Source of the DNA: Sciscionella marina DSM 45152
GTDB taxonomy: Bacteria; Actinomycetota; Actinomycetes; Mycobacteriales; Pseudonocardiaceae
Reading direction: 5' to 3'
Length of the DNA: 64,000 nt
NCBI RefSeq assembly: GCF_000379465.1
Contig: NZ_KB905380.1
Location: 868,001-932,000 of the forward strand
A program made the translations under genes and the position numbers. Each line of letters starts with the position of its first letter. Position 1 is the stretch's first letter. The notes below the pieces were generated by a model, which was given only the letters and a program-made list of their open reading frames with translations, searched no databases and had not been told where the DNA came from. Below are positions 22,331 to 30,256 of this stretch, in pieces.

Positions 22331-23665
22331 TCAGCCGAACCGCAGTTCCGCCGCGTGCACGTGGTGGAAGTGGAAGAGCATGTCGTAGGACCGGCCGAGC
22401 GGGACCCGGAGTTCCCCGGCGTGTGGCGCTCCCGGATCGAATCCGCCCCCGATGGTGCGGGTCGGCCGCGCCGTCTTCAGCCATGCGGCCGCCCCGGCGG
22501 GGAGCGTCCGCAGATCGAGGAAGTAGTCCTTCCCAGCGACCTTGTCCAGGGTGTACTCGTTCTGTTCCGCACGCGGGGCGCCGAGGGTGAACGACCGGTA
22601 TTTCTCGTCCGGTCCCTTGGCGTTGAACGAACCGTCGTGGAAGCTGAAGCCCACCGTGCGGAAGGCGGGGCCGAGCCGCTTGCGCAGGTGCGCGCTCGCC
22701 GGTTCCGGGGCGAGTTCCGGGTCGATGGGCACGTAGCTCGCGTGCGCCGCCATGTTCGACACCACGATCCCGCCGGGCCGATGCCGATACCACCATTCGG
22801 TGTTCTCGGCCATGACCTGGTCGCGATAACGCCCGGCTTCGGTGCGCCCCTGCTCGGTGTTCGTGTCGAAGGCGTATTCCCGGAAGCTCTGGGCGAGCGC
22901 GTTCGCGTGCTGCACGGCCCAGTCGAACTCCGCGCGGGATTCCCCGGGACCGGCCGCGCGCAGCAGGTTCACCACCGCCTTCGCCCGCGCGGCCAGCGCT
23001 TCTCGCTCGGAAAGGGATTTGCCGGTCTGGATGGCCATGTACTCGTTCAGGCTCGTCCCGGGGGCCGGTGCCATTCCCGCGTACAGGTGCTCGACCGCCT
23101 CTCGCAGCTCCGGATGCCGGGCCGCGACATACCCGGTGACCTTCTCGAACAGCACGGGGCCCGGGAAGGACAGGTCGTTGCCCATGAACCGCAGTTTGTG
23201 CGTGTGCGTGCGGTTGTACTCGCGCATCCAGTGCAACAGGTCCAGGAACTCGGCGTTGTCGAAGACCTGATAGAAGGCGTCGAACTCGGCGGACATAATC
23301 GCTCCGGGATCCCCGGTGCCGTGCAGCACATAGTCGTCGAGCCGCACCCCGGTGCTCCAGCTCATCTCGCGGGCGAAGGTGTCGAATCCCTTGTGTGTCG
23401 CGAGATAGCGGAACAACCGGTGCTGCATGGTGACGAATTCGCGCGAGCTGTGCGTGGCCTCTCCGACGCTGATCACCGAGGCGGAACCGACGGCCCGGCC
23501 GAACGGCAGCAGGTCGCCGAGCGCACCGTCCGGTTCCGTGGTACGTACCGGGTCGGCCGCCCGGTCGAAGGCGGGCGCGGGATCCTCCGGGGCGGCGAGC
23601 GCGGGGCCGCCTGCGATCAGGCCGGCCAGGAGGAGGGAAACTGTCAGGAGGCTTCGCATCCGCAC
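22331..23665 (-). CDS. Secreted erythromycin esterase-family protein
   Basis: A 444-residue protein with a signal peptide (MRMRSLLTVSLLLAGLIAGG, cleavage after ALA-A around residue 25). The erythromycin esterase fold follows: GEATHSSREFVTMQHRLFRY (metal/catalytic histidine and glutamate region), FAREMSWSTGVRLDDYV, RFMGNDLSFPGP and later VVSNMAAHASYVP. The family includes EreA/EreB macrolide esterases but most members have unknown hydrolytic roles; secretion argues against a classical intracellular resistance enzyme. It is divergent from a TetR gene across a 36-bp palindrome. Confidence 0.88.
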   Translation of the reverse strand: MRMRSLLTVSLLLAGLIAGGPALAAPEDPAPAFDRAADPVRTTEPDGALGDLLPFGRAVGSASVISVGEATHSSREFVTMQHRLFRYLATHKGFDTFAREMSWSTGVRLDDYVLHGTGDPGAIMSAEFDAFYQVFDNAEFLDLLHWMREYNRTHTHKLRFMGNDLSFPGPVLFEKVTGYVAARHPELREAVEHLYAGMAPAPGTSLNEYMAIQTGKSLSEREALAARAKAVVNLLRAAGPGESRAEFDWAVQHANALAQSFREYAFDTNTEQGRTEAGRYRDQVMAENTEWWYRHRPGGIVVSNMAAHASYVPIDPELAPEPASAHLRKRLGPAFRTVGFSFHDGSFNAKGPDEKYRSFTLGAPRAEQNEYTLDKVAGKDYFLDLRTLPAGAAAWLKTARPTRTIGGGFDPGAPHAGELRVPLGRSYDMLFHFHHVHAAELRFG

Positions 23666-23720
23666 GGGGCATCACCACTTCTGCCGGAGAGCATTCGCTG
23701 AGGAGTCAGCACCATCAGAT

Positions 23721-23756
23721 AACCACCACAGTTGTAGTACTATGACTGTGGTGGTT
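23721..23756. promoter_or_regulatory. 36-bp palindromic operator between esterase-family and TetR genes
   Basis: Two perfect 12-bp arms, AACCACCACAGT (23721-23732) and ACTGTGGTGGTT (23745-23756), flank a 12-bp centre whose middle TAGTACTA is itself palindromic; only two positions per half are unpaired. TACTAT at 23738-23743 can serve as the rightward -10. It is a typical TetR autoregulatory site controlling both divergent genes. Confidence 0.8.
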
Positions 23757-23773
23757 GCAAGGACGGAGGACAC

Positions 23774-24367
23774 ATGTCACACAATCCGGGCAGGCGCCGG
23801 TGGCTCGGCGACTCGGCGATCCAGGTGCTCGCGCGCGAGGGGGTGCGCGGCCTGACCTTTCGCGCGGTCGACACCGAGGCGCAGGTGCCGACCGGGACGG
23901 CGCACAATTACTTCGCCGACTGGGATGCGCTGCTGGAGTTCACCGCCACCCGGATCCGGGACCGGCTCGCCGTCGAACAACCCGAGGAACAACCGGATCT
24001 GACCGCGCGCATGCGCGCCCAGTTCGAGAACTTCACGGACAACCGGGAGTGTTATCTCGCGCTGCTGGAACTGCGCCTCGAAGCGACCCGGCGCCCGGCC
24101 ATCCGGGAAGTCCTCGGCCAGCTGGTGCGCACCGAGCTGGACACCCGCGCCGGGGAACACGCCGATTCCGCCATGCCGGGCGGCGGCACCGAGGCGACCC
24201 TGCTCTACCTGGCCATGCTCGGTCTGGCCGTCGAGCATCTCACCCTGCCGGACACACTCGCGGGCCGCGACCTCGACCAGCTGCTCGAGACCCTGGTCAG
24301 CCGGATCGCCACCGAACACCCCGGACACCGCGCCGAATTGATGACTCGGGACACCGGTATCCCCTAG
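23774..24367 (+). CDS. TetR-family transcriptional regulator
   Basis: A 197-residue TetR-type repressor. The N-terminal helix-turn-helix covers residues 10-55 (SAIQVLAREGVRGLTFRAVD, then VPTGTAHNYFADWDALLEFT). The C-terminal two thirds is the helical ligand-binding domain. ATG at 23774 follows GGAGGA by 3 bp. It almost certainly binds the 36-bp palindrome in its own promoter and thereby also controls the divergent secreted esterase-family protein. The inducer is unknown. Confidence 0.92.
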   Translation: MSHNPGRRRWLGDSAIQVLAREGVRGLTFRAVDTEAQVPTGTAHNYFADWDALLEFTATRIRDRLAVEQPEEQPDLTARMRAQFENFTDNRECYLALLELRLEATRRPAIREVLGQLVRTELDTRAGEHADSAMPGGGTEATLLYLAMLGLAVEHLTLPDTLAGRDLDQLLETLVSRIATEHPGHRAELMTRDTGIP

Positions 24368-24457
24368 GCTCGCCGGAAGTTCGTGCCGAGCACAGGGCAA
24401 GGGCGAGCTCAGGAGAAGGGCGAGGCAGGGGCGAGGTCAACGCCGAGGGAGGCAACG

Positions 24458-25210
24458 ATGCCCGATCTGTTCCGGTTGGACGGGAAGACCGCACTGGTGA
24501 CCGGTGGGGCGCGGGGAATCGGCGAGGCCATCGTCACCGCGCTGCTCGATGCGGGTGCCCGGGTCTTCATCGGCGATATCGATCCGGTGGCGGGCGCCGC
24601 GACCGCGCAGCGCCTCGGCACCGGCTTCGTGGCCATGGATGTCACCGATTCGGCGAGCGTGGACGCGGCCGTGGCGCAGGTCGTCGCCGAGGCGGGCGCA
24701 CTGGACATCGCGGTGAACAACGCGGGCATCGTGGCGAACAAACCAAGCGAGGAACTCAGCGACGCGGACTGGCGCAGCGTGCTCTCGGTGAACCTGGACG
24801 GAGTGTTCTACTGCTGCCGCGCCGAAGGCAGGCACATGCTCGAACGCGGTTCCGGCTGCATCATCAACACCGGCTCGATGAGCGGGCACATCGCCAATCA
24901 TCCGCAGCCGCAGTCCGCGTACAACGCCGCGAAGGCCGGGGTCATCCACCTGACGAAATCACTGGCCGGAGAATGGGCCGACCGCGGAGTCCGGGTCAAC
25001 TCCATCTCCCCCGGCTATGTGGGCACCGAACTGACCAAGCGCGGAATGTCCAACGAGACCTGGCGAACCGCCTGGCTGGACTCCACTCCGATGGGCCGGG
25101 TGGGTGAACCGCACGAGATCGCGCCGGCCGTGGTCTTCCTCGCCTCGGCGGCGAGCAGTTTCTGCACCGGGACCGATCTGGTCGTGGACGGCGGCTACAC
25201 CGTCTGGTGA
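24458..25210 (+). CDS. Short-chain dehydrogenase/reductase (SDR)
   Basis: A 250-residue classical SDR: cofactor motif TGGARGIGEA at residues 15-24, NNAG in VNNAGIVANKP near 88, and the catalytic Ser-Tyr-Lys in INTGSMSG and SAYNAAKAG (Tyr near 156). Sequence pattern resembles sugar/polyol dehydrogenases, but the substrate is not assigned. Start ATG 24458 is preceded by GAGGGAGG. The 90 bp between the TetR stop and this start is unusually purine-rich, with repeated GGGCGAG. Its end overlaps the convergent gene by 16 bp. Confidence 0.9.
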   Translation: MPDLFRLDGKTALVTGGARGIGEAIVTALLDAGARVFIGDIDPVAGAATAQRLGTGFVAMDVTDSASVDAAVAQVVAEAGALDIAVNNAGIVANKPSEELSDADWRSVLSVNLDGVFYCCRAEGRHMLERGSGCIINTGSMSGHIANHPQPQSAYNAAKAGVIHLTKSLAGEWADRGVRVNSISPGYVGTELTKRGMSNETWRTAWLDSTPMGRVGEPHEIAPAVVFLASAASSFCTGTDLVVDGGYTVW

Positions 25211-26277
25211 GCCTCGTCGAGCAGGAAGGTCCCGCCCGCGGCCTCGGCGAGTCCGGGCCCGAACAGCGCGCCGGGGGTGTAGACCCCAGGACGGCCCTTC
25301 CCCTCGGCCAGCCGGTACGCGACCTCGGCGGCCACACTGGTCGTGTACCCCATGCCCTCACCGGTGCGCAGCCAACCCTGCCTTGTCGCACCGTCCGGCC
25401 AGGAAACCCTGGCGTGCGCCCAGGAGAATTCGCTGCCGCCGATGGATTCGGGCACCCGTACCCTGGCGATCATGCGGTTGGCGAACCGGCCGATCGCGGG
25501 GACCGACAGCAGCGCGCCGAGCACCGGAAGCACCGCGCGTGCCACGATCCCGGACGGCAGCTCACCGGAACCGGCGACCACGAACGGTGCCCCGCTCGCC
25601 CGGCGGGCGGCTTCCAGTTCCCCGGAGGGCCCCGCGGCCACCCGCGCGGTCCCGCCGTCGGGCAGTGCGAGCGTCTCGGCTTCGGAACCGATCGCGGCCC
25701 GCACCAGTTTGCCGTCCGCGTACCGGCGTCCACCGGCGACGATGCCATCGATCAGGGTCGCGGCCAGGGCCTCGCCGACCACATCCGCGCCACCGGAGTC
25801 GATCGCGGCGACCCGGTTCACCCGGACCCGTTGCGGTACCGGCTTCCCCGCGCACAGTTTCAGTACGACGCTCTCGGTCCCGAGCACGCCGAACCCTGCC
25901 CCGGGCACCGCGGTGCTGTCCGCCGCGGCGAGCTGCTCGTGCCTGCCGAACAGCTCGCCGACCGTGGACAGGTCGTTCGACAGGTCGGTGTAGTGCGTTC
26001 CCGGCGGGAGGGCGCGCAGGATCGGTGGCGCCGTCTCGCCGAACGGGCCGACGGTGTTCACCACCACGGCCGGTGCGTGCTCGGCGATCCGCGCGCCGAC
26101 CGCTTCGGGCGAGGCGGCGGCCACGATCCGCGGTGCCCCGCCGATCTCCCCGGCCACCGCTCGCAGCCGCTCCGCGTTGCGGCCGACCAGACCGAGCGGC
26201 ACCCCACGGTCGGCGAGCTTCGCGGCGATCGCCCGGCCACAGCGCCCGGTCGCTCCGTTGATCCAGATCTCGTCCAT
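25195..26277 (-). CDS. Saccharopine dehydrogenase-like NAD(P)-binding protein
   Basis: A 360-residue protein with an N-terminal Rossmann motif, WINGATGRCGRAIAAKLADRG, then VVVNTVGPFGETAPPILRA, the arrangement of the saccharopine dehydrogenase-like/trans-acting enoyl reductase group. No C-terminal saccharopine-specific domain was recognised. Substrate unknown. It is followed upstream on the strand by an epimerase-like gene 9 bp away, so the two are probably one transcript divergent from the LysR gene. Confidence 0.82.
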   Translation of the reverse strand: MDEIWINGATGRCGRAIAAKLADRGVPLGLVGRNAERLRAVAGEIGGAPRIVAAASPEAVGARIAEHAPAVVVNTVGPFGETAPPILRALPPGTHYTDLSNDLSTVGELFGRHEQLAAADSTAVPGAGFGVLGTESVVLKLCAGKPVPQRVRVNRVAAIDSGGADVVGEALAATLIDGIVAGGRRYADGKLVRAAIGSEAETLALPDGGTARVAAGPSGELEAARRASGAPFVVAGSGELPSGIVARAVLPVLGALLSVPAIGRFANRMIARVRVPESIGGSEFSWAHARVSWPDGATRQGWLRTGEGMGYTTSVAAEVAYRLAEGKGRPGVYTPGALFGPGLAEAAGGTFLLDEAHQTV

Positions 26278-26286
26278 ACTGGCTCC

Positions 26287-27168
26287 TCAGCCGAAGTAGT
26301 GTCCGGCTTCCAGATCGGCGATCAGGCCGACCTGTTCCGGATGCCAGTCGAGCAGTTTCCCGGTCCGCGCGGCCGAAGCCGGGGCGTCCAGCGTGAAGAT
26401 GGCCCCGACGAACCCGATGGCCTCGATGGCCTCCTGCGGGGAAACCGAGTTCACCGGGAGCTCCAGGTGCCTGCCGATGACCTCGGCGATCTCGCGTACC
26501 GGCACCCCTTCGTCGCCGATGGCGTGCAGCCGGGACCCGGCCGGTGCCGATTCCACGGCGAGCCGGAACAGCCGTGCGGCGTCCAGCCGGTGCACCGAGC
26601 ACCAGCGGTTGGTGCCCTGCTCCGGATACACCACGGCGCCGCGCTTGCGGGCCGCGCCGATCAGCGCCGGGACGAAGCCCTTGTCCCCTTCGCCGTGCAC
26701 CGAGGGTGGCAGCCGCACCACCGAGGCTCGCACCCCGCGCTCGGCGAAGGACAGCACCGTCTCGGAATGCCGCGGCGAGTCGGGGCCGACCACATCCTCC
26801 TCGGTGGCGAGACGCCCCGGGGCGAGACCGGCAAGGCCCGAGGCGGCGACGAACGGCCGCCCGGTCCCGGCAAGCGTCTCGCCGAGCACCGCGATCGCCT
26901 GGCGGTCCAGTTCCGCGGCGGACGCGAAGTCGTCGAAGTCGTCGTGCTTGAACGCGCAGTGGATCACGCCGTCGGCCGCCGCGGCGCCCGCCCGCAGGCT
27001 GTCCAGGTCCTGCAGGCTGCCGCGTTGCACCTCGGCACCGACGGCGGTGAGCGCGGCGGCGGAGGCGTCCGAACGGGCGAGGCCGAGCACCTGATGGCCG
27101 GCATCGAGCAGCTCACGGACCGCGGCACTGCCGACGAATCCGGTCGCTCCGGTCACGAAAACACGCAT
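26287..27168 (-). CDS. NAD-dependent epimerase/dehydratase-family protein
   Basis: A 293-residue extended-SDR protein: VFVTGATGFVGSAAVRELLD (NADP/NAD-binding G-x-x-G-x-x-G) and VIHCAFKHDDFDDF, but the usual Tyr-x-x-x-Lys is not obvious, with ASGLAGLAPG in the serine region. The group includes putative NAD(P)H-binding reductases of the YeeZ/NmrA border. First gene of a leftward pair, divergent from a LysR regulator whose likely binding sites lie in the shared 194-bp intergenic region. Confidence 0.85.
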   Translation of the reverse strand: MRVFVTGATGFVGSAAVRELLDAGHQVLGLARSDASAAALTAVGAEVQRGSLQDLDSLRAGAAAADGVIHCAFKHDDFDDFASAAELDRQAIAVLGETLAGTGRPFVAASGLAGLAPGRLATEEDVVGPDSPRHSETVLSFAERGVRASVVRLPPSVHGEGDKGFVPALIGAARKRGAVVYPEQGTNRWCSVHRLDAARLFRLAVESAPAGSRLHAIGDEGVPVREIAEVIGRHLELPVNSVSPQEAIEAIGFVGAIFTLDAPASAARTGKLLDWHPEQVGLIADLEAGHYFG

Positions 27169-27273
27169 GGAGTACTCCTTGCTCGGGCTGTGCCCTGCCG
27201 TCGGCGGTTCCGGGGAAGGGCGGTTACCTCTCCGACTCTGCGGGCCGATCCCCCGCCCGGTCCAATGAAAGCT

Positions 27274-27300
27274 GCGTAATACGCAATACGATTACCGTAT
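27274..27300. promoter_or_regulatory. Candidate LysR binding region
   Basis: Two adjacent inverted repeats in the divergent intergenic gap: GCGTAATACGC (27274-27284) and ATACGATTACCGTAT (27286-27300). The second contains a T-N11-A core, the LysR-box pattern. They lie about 63-90 bp before the LysR start and about 105 bp before the divergent reductase-like gene, as expected for a LysR recognition and activation site. Confidence 0.55.
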
Positions 27301-27350
27301 CGCTGCAGCTCACCGAAGTTCTAACCGAACCAGAAGCGGCGCGGACGAGT

Positions 27351-27356
27351 TACACT
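27351..27356 (+). promoter_or_regulatory. Probable -10 element for a leaderless lysR transcript
   Basis: TACACT ends 6 bp before the ATG at 27363, the spacing at which transcription would begin on the start codon itself. No Shine-Dalgarno sequence is present. No clear -35 was seen. Confidence 0.5.
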
Positions 27357-27362
27357 TGGCGT

Positions 27363-28280
27363 ATGCCGGATTCCGTATCACCTCCCGTCGACCTGGATCT
27401 GCGGCTGGTCTGGTGCTTCACCGTGGTCGCCGAGCACGGGCACTTCGGCCGCGCCGCCGAGGTCCTGCACACCACGCAGCCCTCGCTGAGCAGGCAGATC
27501 CGGCGGCTGGAGAATCAGCTCGGTGCGCGGCTGATCGACCGCGGCCCACAGGGCAGCCGGCTCACCGAGGCGGGTGAGGTGTTCCTGCCACTGGCCAGGA
27601 AACTGCTGCGCGGCGCGAACCAGGCCAAGGCGCGGACCCAGGCGGCGGCCCGGCCGGGCAGGCTCACCATCGGTTACATCGCCGGGGTGATCGTCACGCC
27701 GGTGGTGCGCGAGCTGCGCAACCGGCATCCGGACGCCGAGGTGAACGCGATACACCTGCGCTGGGAGGAACCGCGCACCGCCCTGCTCGAACACCGGGTG
27801 GACGCGGCCGTCAGCCGGCTGCCGTTCCCCACCTCGGGGCTGGACGTGGCCGTGCTCTACGACGAGCCGAGGGCGCTGCTCGTGCCGCGCGCGCACCGGT
27901 TCGCCGGCAAGGAGTCCGTCACGCTCGCCGATATCGCGGACGAACCGATGCTCCGGCTGCGCAACGCATCCCAGGAATGGCAGGCGTTCTGGCGTGCCGA
28001 ACCGCGCCCGGACGGCCGCCCGGTCCCCGATGGCCCGTCCATTGATGCCATCGAGGACAAGTTCGAGCACATCGCCGCGGGCGAGGCCGTCGCGATCGTG
28101 CCCGCGGATCTCGGCTTCGCCGGCCTGCGCCCGGATGTGACCGCGGTGCTGATCGAGGACATCGAACCGAGCCACGTCGTGCTCGCGACCCGGACCGGGG
28201 ACGGCAACCGGCTGCTCGCCGCCCTGGAGAAGTGCGTCCGGGCGCACCTCACCGGACCGGTGCACGCCGTCGCGCGGTGA
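27363..28280 (+). CDS. LysR-family transcriptional regulator
   Basis: A 305-residue LysR regulator. The N-terminal winged helix-turn-helix covers LDLRLVWCFTVVAEHGHFGR, AAEVLHTTQPSLSRQIRRLE and LGARLIDRGPQGSRLTEAG. The effector-binding domain follows (GRLTIGYIAGVIVTPVVREL). It probably controls the divergent saccharopine-dehydrogenase-like/epimerase-like pair. Its transcript is likely leaderless. Inducer unknown. Confidence 0.92.
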   Translation: MPDSVSPPVDLDLRLVWCFTVVAEHGHFGRAAEVLHTTQPSLSRQIRRLENQLGARLIDRGPQGSRLTEAGEVFLPLARKLLRGANQAKARTQAAARPGRLTIGYIAGVIVTPVVRELRNRHPDAEVNAIHLRWEEPRTALLEHRVDAAVSRLPFPTSGLDVAVLYDEPRALLVPRAHRFAGKESVTLADIADEPMLRLRNASQEWQAFWRAEPRPDGRPVPDGPSIDAIEDKFEHIAAGEAVAIVPADLGFAGLRPDVTAVLIEDIEPSHVVLATRTGDGNRLLAALEKCVRAHLTGPVHAVAR

Positions 28281-28283
28281 CCG

Positions 28284-28475
28284 CTACCCCACCGGTTCCC
28301 GCTGTTCGCCGCGCACGTGCGCGCGGACTCCGTGCATGCCGAACAGGATGAGCAGCTCGACCACCCCGCCGTCGGCGCTGCCCAGCCAGTGCAGCGCGGA
28401 GGTGTCGAACTCGGCGGCCTCACCGGTCGGCAGGATCAGATCCTGGCACACGTGATCGAGGAGACCGGAAGACAC
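28284..28475 (-). CDS. Questionable small ORF, possible gene remnant
   Basis: The 334-bp stretch between lysR and pcaI holds only this candidate. The minus-strand frame from a GTG at 28475 gives 63 residues with a plausible beta-rich stretch, ALHWLGSADGGVVELLILFG followed by MHGVRAHVRG, which looks vaguely cupin-like. The frame is open further up to a GTG at 28583, but that would cover the pca operator. No ribosome-binding site was identified. It may be a remnant or a chance frame. Confidence 0.3.
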   Translation of the reverse strand: MSSGLLDHVCQDLILPTGEAAEFDTSALHWLGSADGGVVELLILFGMHGVRAHVRGEQREPVG

Positions 28476-28568
28476 GCGGGCCACGCCGACATCCCCCGCG
28501 AGCTGATCGACGGCCGGACCGGGCCCTGACCCCGATTCGTCTTGACGGGATGCCGCGCGCCCGATTAT

Positions 28569-28602
28569 GTTCGCATACAGCACATGTGTTCACTATGCGA
28601 AC
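28569..28602. promoter_or_regulatory. Candidate IclR/PcaR operator of the pca operon
   Basis: Perfect 9-bp arms GTTCGCATA (28569-28577) and TATGCGAAC (28594-28602) with a 16-bp centre containing CACATGTG, just upstream of the pcaI ribosome-binding site. The left half, GTTCGCATACAGCAC, has the form of the 15-bp GTTCG-N6-GCAC box known for PcaR/PcaU-type IclR regulators. The regulator gene pcaR closes this cluster. Confidence 0.65.
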
Positions 28603-28614
28603 GGAGGCGAGTGG

Positions 28615-29430
28615 ATGGCGATGCTGCTTCGGCTCGACGAGGCGATCGCGGAGCTCGTCGGCGATGGGGATGTCGTCGCACTCGAGGGGTTCACGCACCT
28701 GATCCCGGTCGCCGCGGGACACGAGATCATCCGGGCCCGCAGGCGGGATCTCACCCTGTGCCGGATGACCCCGGACATCGTGTACGACCAGCTCATCGGC
28801 GCCGGCTGCGCGCGCAAGCTGGTGTTCTCCTGGGGCGGTAATCCGGGAGTCGGCTCGCTGCACCGGTTCCGGGACGCGGTCCAGCACGACTGGCCGGTGC
28901 CATTGGAGATCGAGGAACACAGCCACGCAGGAATGGCCAACCGTTATGTGGCGGGCGCCTCCGGGCTGCCGTTCGCCGTGCTGCGCGGTTATCTGGGCAC
29001 CGACCTGCCCGCGCAGACCCCGAACATCAAGACGATCGAGTGCCCATTCACCGGGGAGCGGCTGGCCGCGGTGCCCGCGCTGAACCCGGATGTCGGCATC
29101 GTGCACGCCCAGCGCGCCGACCGGGCGGGCAATGTACAGCTGTGGGGCATCACCGGGGTGCAGAAGGAGACCGTGCTCGCCTCGGCCCGGTCCCTGGTCA
29201 CCGTCGAGGAGATCGTGGACGAGCTCGAACCGGTGCCCGGGGCGATCGTGCTGCCCGGCTGGGCGGTCACCGCGGTCGCGCACGTTCCCGGCGGTTCGCA
29301 TCCCTCCTACGCGCAGGGTTATTCGGAGCGGGACAACACCGCATATCAGCAATGGGACCCGATCGGGCGAGACCGGGAGCGGTTCACCGAATGGCTGCGC
29401 GCCAGCGTGTTCGAGGAGGCAGGCGCATGA
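28615..29430 (+). CDS. pcaI: 3-oxoadipate CoA-transferase, alpha subunit
   Basis: A 271-residue CoA-transferase alpha subunit. PcaIJ moves CoA from succinyl-CoA to beta-ketoadipate. It shows LDEAIAELVGDGDVVALEGF, the PDIVYDQLIGAGCARKLVFS region and GGNPGVGSLHRF, the family arrangement. The start is ATG 28615 after GGAGGCG. Identification as pcaI rather than a steroid IpdA-type gene rests on context: a PcaF-type thiolase and a PcaR-type IclR regulator follow. Its stop overlaps the ATG of a short coding insert. Confidence 0.85.
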   Translation: MAMLLRLDEAIAELVGDGDVVALEGFTHLIPVAAGHEIIRARRRDLTLCRMTPDIVYDQLIGAGCARKLVFSWGGNPGVGSLHRFRDAVQHDWPVPLEIEEHSHAGMANRYVAGASGLPFAVLRGYLGTDLPAQTPNIKTIECPFTGERLAAVPALNPDVGIVHAQRADRAGNVQLWGITGVQKETVLASARSLVTVEEIVDELEPVPGAIVLPGWAVTAVAHVPGGSHPSYAQGYSERDNTAYQQWDPIGRDRERFTEWLRASVFEEAGA

Positions 29431-29513
29431 CTGTGCTGTCCCGATCGGATCTTTCCCGCGCTCCTCGCTCGCTGACGCTCGCTGCGATGCTCGGAAAGGA
29501 ACCGCTCTCATGA
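29427..29513 (+). repeat. MIRU-like coding insert between pcaI and pcaJ
   Basis: A 28-codon frame whose ATGA start overlaps the pcaI stop and whose TGA overlaps the pcaJ start (ATGA), so the CATGA junction is effectively duplicated around the insert. At 29461-29492 it carries the reversed copy of a 32-bp core, beginning CTCCTCGCTCGCTG and ending CTGCGATGCTC. The same core occurs in the other orientation (relative to the gene direction) in inserts at 53970 and 62515. The peptide is low-complexity and probably has no function of its own. Confidence 0.8.
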
Positions 29514-30256
29514 GCTATACGACCGACGAGATGATGACCGTCGCCGCCGCCCGCGCGCTGCGCGATGGGAGCGCCTGCTTCGTCGGGATCGGGCAGCCCA
29601 GTGCCGCGGCCAATCTGGCCCGCCGCACCCACGCGCCGGATCTCGTGCTCGTCTACGAGTCCGGAACTCTCGGCGCGAAACCGGATCGGCTTCCACTGTC
29701 CATCGGGGACGGGATCCTCGCCGAGACCGCGGACGCCGTGGTCTCGGTCCCGGAGATCTTCAACTACTGGCTGCAGCCCGGCCGCATCGACGTCGGATTC
29801 CTGGGCGGGGCGCAGATCGACCGGTTCGGCAACATCAACACCACGGTCATCGGGGGCTACGCCGAGCCGAAGGTGCGGCTGCCCGGTGCGGGCGGCGCCC
29901 CGGAGATCGCCACCTCCTGCCGCGAGGTGTTCGTGGTGATGCGGCACAATCCGCGCGCCTTCGTCGCCGCGGTCGATTTCGTGACCTCGCTCGGCTACGG
30001 CCGTGACGGCGAACAGCGGGATGCCTTGCGCCCCTTGGGGAAAGGCCCGACCAGGGTGATGACCGACCTCGGCGTGCTCGAACCCGATCCGGACACCCAC
30101 GAACTCACCCTGACCGCGCTCAACCCGGGCGTCGAGGTCGAGCAGGTGCGCGCGGCGACGGGCTGGGAGCTACGGCTCGCCGAGGAGATCACCGTGCAGG
30201 ACCCGCCTACCGAGACCGAACTGAGCACCCTGCGGGCACTGAAGGAGGCGTCGTGA
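29510..30256 (+). CDS. pcaJ: 3-oxoadipate CoA-transferase, beta subunit
   Basis: A 248-residue beta subunit that carries the catalytic glutamate: E50 in LVLVYESGTLG, which forms the glutamyl-CoA thioester. Also visible are GIGQPSAAANLARR near residue 27 and GGAQIDRFGNINTTVIG. ATG 29510 is read directly after GGAAAGG and overlaps the stop of the insert. Its own TGA overlaps the pcaF GTG. Confidence 0.9.
   Translation: MSYTTDEMMTVAAARALRDGSACFVGIGQPSAAANLARRTHAPDLVLVYESGTLGAKPDRLPLSIGDGILAETADAVVSVPEIFNYWLQPGRIDVGFLGGAQIDRFGNINTTVIGGYAEPKVRLPGAGGAPEIATSCREVFVVMRHNPRAFVAAVDFVTSLGYGRDGEQRDALRPLGKGPTRVMTDLGVLEPDPDTHELTLTALNPGVEVEQVRAATGWELRLAEEITVQDPPTETELSTLRALKEAS

Noticed and set aside
22331-23665. 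Macrolide resistance gene
   Set aside because: The family match is clear, but the protein has a signal peptide and most family members are not shown to hydrolyse macrolides.
28615-30256. Identification of the CoA-transferase pair as steroid-ring IpdAB
   Set aside because: The next genes are a PcaF-type thiolase and PcaR-type IclR regulator, and no KstR box precedes them.
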